Shown here: piece by piece, positions 7,098-12,570 of the stretch | How the letters are laid out: the number at the start of each line of letters is the position of its first letter | Numbering within the stretch: the first letter of the stretch is position 1 | Assembly: GCA_028703735.1 (NCBI GenBank) | Contig: JAQVMI010000019.1 | Location: 1 to 12,570 of the forward strand | DNA length: 12,570 bases | Origin: Candidatus Cloacimonadota bacterium | GTDB lineage: Bacteria; Cloacimonadota; Cloacimonadia; Cloacimonadales; Cloacimonadaceae | Reading direction: 5' to 3' | The notes under the pieces: model-generated | Databases searched by the model: none | The model's input: only the letters and a program-made list of their open reading frames with translations | Told to the model about the DNA's origin: nothing | Translations under genes and position numbers: made by a program

Positions 7098-8003
7098 TTA
7101 ATTGTCTTTAGTTTCTTCGTCTTCCGCAGTGGGAGTACTGCGTTTATCCTTGTAAACTCTTTTTATCTTGCGTTTTCCGCTGCCATAGTTGTAACGACCG
7201 GAATACTTACCACTATAACCTGTGTAGCCACCATACTGATAACTGCCTCCTAATCCACCACTGCTAACACCCTTTACCCCAATTGCGGAAAGGAAATACA
7301 TAAGCATTCTTGTGCCATAATAAACCAGAACCATCAATACTGTATAGATGCTAAGCCAGGAAAGAAAGCCTACTGATAGCATTTTAATCGTGAGCAAAAT
7401 CCCACTGTTTCTCTGCACAGGAACAAGAGTAATGTATAACAGAACATTATCGGCATCTTTCAGTTCATCTAAGTTTAACCTGGCTTGATGAATAAGGGCG
7501 TGCAATGCTTCCTTGCGTCTGATCTGTAGTTCGGAAGGGAAACGCACATTAGTAAGGTCTGCCTGTTCACGTTCGTAGGATTGCAAGCGGGCATTTTCGC
7601 TGGTGTAATCTATATTCGCCAAGGATGAATAGATTTGTTCTCTTTGAGATATTACACTACCAAAACCGCGCAACCGATCTACAACAGTGGCAAGCTCTTT
7701 TTGGGGAATACTAAAGATATATACTCCATACCCACCTTCTGTTTGTTTCAGGATTCGCTTAATCGCAAGGGTGGACATTATTTTGCCAATTTCTGCCTGT
7801 GCTTTGGGAACACTATGTGCTGAAAAAGAAATTTGAGCTTTGTTAATAAACCTAAGATCCCTATATTCGTTCTGAGAAGGTTTAAAATCGTAAACTACAG
7901 TTTTCCCTTCCCTTTTTTGGTATTGCAATACTGCGGTAATAATTGCCAGAAACACGATAAATATCGCTATTCCCTTTACTCTGCGTCTTGTTCTTTTATC
8001 CAC
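7098..8003 (-). CDS. DUF4349-like membrane protein with Gly/Tyr-rich C-terminal tail, function unknown
   Basis: The 301 residues begin with a basic N-terminus and one hydrophobic helix (11-27). A soluble region of about 170 residues follows, then a second hydrophobic region (about 203-242, one or two helices). The soluble part has the order seen in DUF4349 proteins: a beta-rich segment, IPQKELATVVDRLRGFG (99-115), a charged helical hairpin (about 133-183) and a closing strand VLLYITLVPV (187-196). The assignment rests on pattern only. The tail is unusual: residues 244-276 are almost all Gly, Tyr and Ser (GGSYQYGGYTGYSGKYSG), followed by a basic stretch (277-288) and an acidic end (293-300). 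The start is GTG, preceded by AAAGGGG; the next Met is at codon 76, beyond the first helix. It sits 19 bp after recN and 20 bp before nfeD, suggesting a shared transcript and possibly a joint membrane role with NfeD. The biochemical function is unknown. Confidence 0.75.
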   Translation of the reverse strand: MDKRTRRRVKGIAIFIVFLAIITAVLQYQKREGKTVVYDFKPSQNEYRDLRFINKAQISFSAHSVPKAQAEIGKIMSTLAIKRILKQTEGGYGVYIFSIPQKELATVVDRLRGFGSVISQREQIYSSLANIDYTSENARLQSYEREQADLTNVRFPSELQIRRKEALHALIHQARLNLDELKDADNVLLYITLVPVQRNSGILLTIKMLSVGFLSWLSIYTVLMVLVYYGTRMLMYFLSAIGVKGVSSGGLGGSYQYGGYTGYSGKYSGRYNYGSGKRKIKRVYKDKRSTPTAEDEETKDN

Positions 8004-8022
8004 TATAACCCCTTTGGTTGGT

Positions 8023-9711
8023 TCAAATACTTAACAATTCTTTGGCATGTTCCAAAGCACTAACACTTTGAAAACCTGAAAGCATTCGAGCAATTTCTTG
8101 CTGACGGGCTTCACCTTCCAGCAAATGCATGCTAACCTCACTGTGCTTTCGGTCGCTATTTTTCACTATTGCAATATGGCACACCGCAACAGCGGCTATC
8201 TGTGCCAAATGCGTAATACATAAAACCTGCTGTCTTTCGGCAATGCAAGAGATAAATTTTGCTACCAAACCAGCGGTTTTACCACCTATACCAGAATCAA
8301 TTTCATCTAATATGATCAATTTTTCCGGAATACGGCTGGCAAGAACTTTCTTTATTGCCAACAAAATCCTGGATAGTTCACCACCGCTAACCACTGCTGC
8401 CAATGGTTTTAGCTCAAATCCAGGGTTTGCAGAGAACAGAAATTCTGCTGCGTCCTGCCCTGTTTCGGATACAGAAGCAATGAACTGTGGCATATTAAAT
8501 TCTGCCTTGCTTTTTTTGTCAATCCTAATTTCAAAGATGCCCTCTGGAATGTTCAAATCGTGGATACTTTCCTGAAGTTCCGCACACAATAAACCAGCCA
8601 CAGAAACCCGTAATTTGGTAAGCTCATCTGCAATTCTCTTCAATTGAACAAAATCCTGCTGCAACTGCTGCTTCAGCTTTTCGATCTCTTCTTCCAGATT
8701 GGCAAAGCGGGCAATTTGTTTGGCGCGCTGTGCAAATAGCTCTTTCAATTCTGCAATAGAGCGCACCTTATGTTTATATACCAGATTATTAATCTGGTCT
8801 AAGCGGTTTTGAATAAAATCCAGCCTGTCCGGATCTGCATTTATGCTTTCGGAAGCACTATTTAACAGATCAACAGTATCCCTGATGCCATCCATTGCCA
8901 ATATCAGTTTTAGCGAAGCTTCCTGCAGCCTTGGATTAAGGCTTTCATAGCGTTTTAGCTGCGCATGGGAAATTCCCAATTGATCGTAAATGCTATTCTC
9001 ACATTCGAATAGATTATTGGTTATACCGGTGGAAATCTCGTTTATTTCCTTGGCATGAGATAATAAATCGTATTCTTGTTGAAGTGCTAAATCTTCACCA
9101 TCGCTCAGCTTAGCACCATCCAGCTCTTCATATTGAAAACGATAGAGATCCTGAATCTGTTTTTGATTTGCAGCTTCACCCGCTAAAGTATCCAGTTGCT
9201 TAAGGTTCTGCTTGGTTTTATGATAAAGCTGCCCAAATTCCTCTCTCAATGGTTCGGCATTTGCATAGGAATCCAACAATTCCAGTTGATACACCGAAGA
9301 TAGCAAACGCTGTTGATCTCTCTGATGATGGAAATCCAACATCAAGGGTTTAAGTTCTTTTACTACGGCAGCGGTAGTTTTTCTGCCATTCAGAAAGTAG
9401 CCGGATTTTCCTTGCGTGTTAATTTCACGGGCAATAATTAGCTCGGTTTCACCTTCGATACCGCTTTCAGCCAAAAAATCCTGTAAGGTGGGATCACTGT
9501 TTACCTGGAAGGTAGCTTCCAGATAGATAGGCAGAGTTTTGTCGAAAGCTTCCACACCCGGAGAATTGTCTCCAAAAATCAGTGATATAGAGCCTACCAG
9601 GATGGATTTTCCAGCACCTGTTTCACCACTTAGCACAGTTAACCCTTTGCCCAAAGCAAGCCTTATTTCAGAAAGCATCAAATAGTTTTTTATATAGATT
9701 TCGGTAAGCAC
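8023..9711 (-). CDS. recN: DNA repair protein RecN (SMC-like ATPase)
   Basis: At 562 residues this is normal RecN length. The ATP-binding head is split: Walker A GETGAGKS (29-36) near the N-terminus, and signature VSGGELSR (441-448), Walker B LIILDEIDSGIGG (465-477) and switch-histidine CITH (498-501) near the C-terminus. Between them are helical coiled-coil arms (about 150-220 and 320-385). RecN acts early in recombinational repair of double-strand breaks, holding DNA ends or sister molecules together with RecA. The motif that usually reads HGQHEHQ is HHQRDQQ here (128-134), a deviation near the Q-loop-like region. The start is GTG, directly abutting the nadK stop codon, with GGGGAAATAA before it. 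The first internal ATG (codon 12) would remove the first beta strand, so GTG is preferred. nadK next to recN is a recurrent bacterial arrangement. Confidence 0.96.
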   Translation of the reverse strand: MLTEIYIKNYLMLSEIRLALGKGLTVLSGETGAGKSILVGSISLIFGDNSPGVEAFDKTLPIYLEATFQVNSDPTLQDFLAESGIEGETELIIAREINTQGKSGYFLNGRKTTAAVVKELKPLMLDFHHQRDQQRLLSSVYQLELLDSYANAEPLREEFGQLYHKTKQNLKQLDTLAGEAANQKQIQDLYRFQYEELDGAKLSDGEDLALQQEYDLLSHAKEINEISTGITNNLFECENSIYDQLGISHAQLKRYESLNPRLQEASLKLILAMDGIRDTVDLLNSASESINADPDRLDFIQNRLDQINNLVYKHKVRSIAELKELFAQRAKQIARFANLEEEIEKLKQQLQQDFVQLKRIADELTKLRVSVAGLLCAELQESIHDLNIPEGIFEIRIDKKSKAEFNMPQFIASVSETGQDAAEFLFSANPGFELKPLAAVVSGGELSRILLAIKKVLASRIPEKLIILDEIDSGIGGKTAGLVAKFISCIAERQQVLCITHLAQIAAVAVCHIAIVKNSDRKHSEVSMHLLEGEARQQEIARMLSGFQSVSALEHAKELLSI

Positions 9712-10566
9712 TTATTTCCCCAGATGCAGCTTATTACGCAGGATCTGATAAAAGGTTCGGTTCGATAGTTTAATAAAGGATACGCTACGCTCCGAAGCAG
9801 TTACCACCACCTCATCACCTTCTTCGATGGGGGCAGAATTTTCTCCATCAATCTGCAATTCCGCAGGTTGATTCAAGCCATAAACCTTCATCACCAATCT
9901 CTCTGTATCGGGAAACACCATTGGTCGGATAGATAAAATATGGGGATTAACGGGGGATAGTACCATTGCCTTCATTTCTGGAGCAAGAATGGGACCCCCT
10001 GTGGATAAAGAATATGCTGTGGAACCGGTGGGAGTGCAAGCTATCACGCCATCGCAACGTGTATCGAAAACATAGCGGTTAGAAGCCTTAATTCTTACAT
10101 GAATAAGGCTGGGACTACCTGCTTTGTAAATAACCGCATCATTTAGTGCCAATCCTTCAAACACAATTTTTCCCTTCCTGCGAAGCTGGCAATTTATCAG
10201 CATGCGGTTCAGTAATCTATATTTGCCACGTTTCAGATTTTGCAGCGAAGAAGCAATTTCGGGAAGAACGCTTTCGGATAAAAAACCCAGATAACCAAGA
10301 TTTATCCCCAAAATGGGAGCTCCGGTATCTAATGCTAATTGCTTGGCACGCAATATTGTGCCATCTCCCCCAAAAACCAGGATGCAATCGATAGGAGTGT
10401 TTTGCAGATTCTCGGGCAGAGGCTGCACAATTGCCGGAAGCATGTCCTGATGGAAATTTGCACTGTAATATTGAATATCAGAGCCTTCTTGCAAGGTTTC
10501 CAGCAGATGGTATATCCTTTGTTTATCACTAAATGAGGGGTTTATACAAAGAGCAAAATGCTTCAC
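9712..10566 (-). CDS. nadK: NAD kinase (ATP/polyphosphate-dependent NAD+ 2'-phosphotransferase)
   Basis: The 284-residue protein phosphorylates NAD+ to NADP+ in the cytosol and so sets the NADPH supply for biosynthesis and redox defence. The diagnostic motifs are GGDGT (66-70, with the catalytic Asp), GINLGYLGFLSE (87-98), LNDA (141-144, the position of the usual NE/ND pair that binds NAD) and TPTGSTAYSLSTGGPIL (178-194). DGENS (240-244) lies in the C-terminal beta domain. Length and domain order are typical. The start is GTG, whose bases overlap the rsgA stop codon as GTGA. GAGGGG lies just upstream and the next Met is at codon 42, so the GTG start is convincing. Translation is probably coupled to rsgA above and recN below, because both junctions have no intergenic space. 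Confidence 0.96.
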   Translation of the reverse strand: MKHFALCINPSFSDKQRIYHLLETLQEGSDIQYYSANFHQDMLPAIVQPLPENLQNTPIDCILVFGGDGTILRAKQLALDTGAPILGINLGYLGFLSESVLPEIASSLQNLKRGKYRLLNRMLINCQLRRKGKIVFEGLALNDAVIYKAGSPSLIHVRIKASNRYVFDTRCDGVIACTPTGSTAYSLSTGGPILAPEMKAMVLSPVNPHILSIRPMVFPDTERLVMKVYGLNQPAELQIDGENSAPIEEGDEVVVTASERSVSFIKLSNRTFYQILRNKLHLGK

Positions 10567-11630
10567 TTCAGCCCCTCATAAATATTTAGATAGCTATCGT
10601 AGCGTTCAATGGGGATAAGGTCGTCTTCCAAAGCTTTAAGAACAGCGCAATCTTCTTCGTGAGTGTGGCTGCAATCCCTAAACCTACAATCGTGATGAAA
10701 GCGATCGAAACCAGGGAAAACCTTGGGAATCAGCTCTTTTTGATCACCATGTAAACTGATGGTTTTAATTCCCGGAGTATCCAATAAATGACCTCCAAAA
10801 CTCCAGGGTAGAAGGATTGCTTGAGTAGTGGTATGTTTGCCTTTTTCGTTAAAATCGCTTACTTCGGCAGTGGCAAGAGTCAGGCTTGGTTCCAGATAGT
10901 TTATCAGCGAACTTTTTCCGGTGCCGGAGTGTCCTGTAAAAACAGAATCCTTGTTGCATAGCATATTGCGCAATTCTAACATGCCTGTTCCATCTATTAT
11001 GGAGGTGCAAAGCAAGGGGATTCCTATGTAGCGATAATAGGCTGTGGCTTCCTCCAATTCCTCGCTATCCTCTAAAAGGTCTATTTTGTTTATCACAATA
11101 ATAGGTGCGATACCATGTATGGCAGCAATGCAGAGATAGCGATCTATTAGCCCCGGTTTAAACATTGGCATCCGCCAGGAAGATGTAATAATTACCTGAT
11201 CTATATTGGCAGCCAGGATAATCTCTTTTTGAAAGCTGCCACCTCCATAGCGGATTAGTGAATTAGTGCGGGGCAAGATGTGTTCAACCCGGTAATCCGG
11301 AGCATTGGAAAGATCCAAAGAAACCCTATCTCCTACCGCAGCAAGTGCGTGGCTTTGGTACAAAAACTGCTTCAATCTTCCGCTCATGCTGGCTGTGTGC
11401 ATTTCGCCATTCACTTCCACAAGGTATAAATAGTTGCTTTTTATCTCTGTTATGCGTCCTTCTGCCAAATCCATCCCAAGTTTGAAGGAGTGTTTACTCT
11501 TTTCTTTGGTACGGGCAGTTTTATATTGGGGTGCATCTTTTATGTCGTCCAATATATCAGGATCCGGCAGGACGAAATTTAGCATCCTGCCGGAATTGCG
11601 TTTTATTTGCTTTTTATCTTTTTGTTTCAT
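10563..11630 (-). CDS. rsgA: Small ribosomal subunit biogenesis GTPase RsgA
   Basis: The 355-residue protein is a circularly permuted GTPase, recognised by motif order G4 (NKID, 181-184), G1 (GHSGTGKSS, 233-241), G2 (KGKHTTT, 263-269) and G3 (DTPG, 284-287). An N-terminal OB-fold (about 55-120) precedes the GTPase. A zinc site C315, C320, H322, C328 (C-x4-C-x-H-x5-C) follows, then a C-terminal helix. RsgA checks the decoding centre during late maturation of the 30S subunit, and GTP hydrolysis releases it or partner factors. The N-terminus carries about 50 extra, very basic residues, suited to rRNA contact. The ATG start lies inside the M16 peptidase gene (17-base overlap) and has only a weak ribosome-binding site, so coupling is likely. 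An ATG at codon 16 (11583-11585) is an alternative start that would remove the overlap. The 4-base GTGA overlap links it to nadK. Confidence 0.96.
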   Translation of the reverse strand: MKQKDKKQIKRNSGRMLNFVLPDPDILDDIKDAPQYKTARTKEKSKHSFKLGMDLAEGRITEIKSNYLYLVEVNGEMHTASMSGRLKQFLYQSHALAAVGDRVSLDLSNAPDYRVEHILPRTNSLIRYGGGSFQKEIILAANIDQVIITSSWRMPMFKPGLIDRYLCIAAIHGIAPIIVINKIDLLEDSEELEEATAYYRYIGIPLLCTSIIDGTGMLELRNMLCNKDSVFTGHSGTGKSSLINYLEPSLTLATAEVSDFNEKGKHTTTQAILLPWSFGGHLLDTPGIKTISLHGDQKELIPKVFPGFDRFHHDCRFRDCSHTHEEDCAVLKALEDDLIPIERYDSYLNIYEGLK

Positions 11631-12570
11631 GCCCAGTTTTATTCACTGGTGTTACAGCATCGAACAGATCTGCTGCTTCTTGCACTTTTGCCTCTGATCC
11701 AAATACCGCATAGTGGTTATTGCTCATTATTGCTTCCACCATATCGGCATAATTACGTATGTCCTCCACGTGTGTGGCAAGCACTTCATCCCTTATTTGC
11801 TGGCGATCGGCTGCTGTGAATCCTGTGATATAACCTTCCGCAGCTTTTGCTCCCAAAACCTCTGGGGTATCCGGATAATCCAAGGATGAAATCTCACCTA
11901 TTATATACTTATCCATTTCGCGTTTATTGCAGCTAAATCCCCTCAGGAAATCTGCCACGGTATCAAACACTTCCAGCGTTTCCCTAAGGTTAGGATCACG
12001 GTAGGATGCAAAGTATTGATATCCATCGGGAGAAAACTGGCTCATAGCTCCATAAGCTCCACCTTTTACCCGCAATTCCTGATGCAGGAAATTGTTGCTG
12101 ATAACGCTATTTAGCACTCTAAGCTTGCCAGAGTAGGAGTAGCCTTTGCGGAAGAAATTGCCGCCTTTTGCGCAAAATTGAACCTTAACAGGTGCAGAGA
12201 TGGCTTCGTTGAAATTACGAAGGTGATAGTGATTTTCCACCGGTTCATAAGCTTCGTGTGATACCACACCTAACAATTGTGGAATATCAGCAAGGCATAC
12301 AGATATTTCTTCTTCACCCCCTGTAAGGCTAAGGATTAGGTTATTAGTGGTGAAGAATGTGTTTTTCACCCAATCCAGTTCTTCTATTATCTCGTATATC
12401 TCCGCATCCAGCCTTTCCACTAAGTCCGAAAGGAAGTGGTGATAGCCTAAACCCGAAACAATGTCTTTTAGATGATAGATTTGCGAAAGCGGGCTTAGCA
12501 TGCGAACAATTGCCACCCCCATACCGTTCTGAGTGATGGATGCTTCCATCTTTGCTTTCAGTTCCCGAAT
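11614..12570 (-). CDS. M16C (presequence protease/PreP-type) metallopeptidase, C-terminal part, 5' partial
   Basis: The frame stays open to the right edge (codons I-R-E-L-K-A-K precede the first Met at 12547-12549), so only the last ~318 residues are visible of a protein normally near 970. The visible part matches the C-terminal half of presequence-protease-type M16C enzymes. It starts with the linker region ELKAKMEASITQNG and includes a segment resembling SGLGYHHFLSDL. The helix-and-loop motif ELRVKGGAYGA is followed by F-x-SYRDPN, where the Arg/Tyr pair of the C-terminal domain helps hold the peptide substrate. The zinc motif HxxEH lies in the N-terminal half beyond the window, so activity cannot be judged. 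Such enzymes degrade short unfolded peptides inside a closing chamber. The end of the gene overlaps rsgA by 17 bases, making it the most upstream visible member of the operon. Confidence 0.9.
   Translation of the reverse strand: MRELKAKMEASITQNGMGVAIVRMLSPLSQIYHLKDIVSGLGYHHFLSDLVERLDAEIYEIIEELDWVKNTFFTTNNLILSLTGGEEEISVCLADIPQLLGVVSHEAYEPVENHYHLRNFNEAISAPVKVQFCAKGGNFFRKGYSYSGKLRVLNSVISNNFLHQELRVKGGAYGAMSQFSPDGYQYFASYRDPNLRETLEVFDTVADFLRGFSCNKREMDKYIIGEISSLDYPDTPEVLGAKAAEGYITGFTAADRQQIRDEVLATHVEDIRNYADMVEAIMSNNHYAVFGSEAKVQEAADLFDAVTPVNKTGHETKR

Noticed and set aside
8129..8575. 148-residue open frame on the plus strand inside recN
   Set aside because: It is fully antisense to a confidently identified gene, has no recognisable domain and has a composition expected from a shadow frame.
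1..12570. CRISPR arrays, tRNA or rRNA genes, insertion sequences, prophage or defence genes
   Set aside because: No regularly spaced repeats, cloverleaf-like sequence, transposase or integrase motifs or phage proteins were seen. Nearly all bases are accounted for by ordinary housekeeping-type genes.

Overview
The window looks like ordinary chromosome from a Gram-negative-type bacterium of moderate base composition, with very tight gene packing and a strong tendency to start genes with GTG or TTG. No phage, plasmid, insertion sequence, CRISPR array, tRNA or rRNA was seen. The mix of a cyclic-beta-glucan-synthase-like giant protein, a GAF/HD-GYP regulator, a presequence-protease-type M16 peptidase and a recN-nadK pair would fit an uncultured FCB-type lineage such as Cloacimonadota. 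That placement is a weak inference from protein style and is not demonstrated by the sequence.

Layout: bases 1-5176 on the plus strand carry the C-terminal ~1,720 residues of an NdvB/Cgs-like protein: a glucoamylase-like domain, two GT36/GH94 beta-sandwich domains and an intact GH94-type phosphorylase domain. The gene is cut by the left edge, so the expected GT84 synthase half lies outside. An 88-bp convergent intergenic region (5177-5264) holds two small adjacent inverted repeats that resemble a dispersed intergenic repeat.

Everything from 5265 to 12570 is on the minus strand. In transcription order it reads: M16C peptidase (cut by the right edge), rsgA, nadK, recN, a DUF4349-like membrane protein, an NfeD-family membrane protein, then a GAF+HD-GYP protein. 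The first six are joined by overlaps or gaps of 20 bp or less, so they are probably one operon. The HD-GYP gene is separated from them by 133 bp that contain a perfect hairpin, an in-frame diverged copy of the last ten nfeD codons, a weak promoter candidate and a strong Shine-Dalgarno that fixes a TTG start.

Functionally the operon combines housekeeping roles: ribosome assembly (RsgA), NADP supply (NadK), double-strand-break repair (RecN) and peptide or membrane quality control (M16C, NfeD). The cyclic-glucan-type enzyme and the c-di-GMP-phosphodiesterase-type regulator are independent units that converge. I found no convincing wholly new system. The most unusual local feature is the nfeD tail duplication with its hairpin, followed by the uncharacterised DUF4349-like/NfeD membrane pair.
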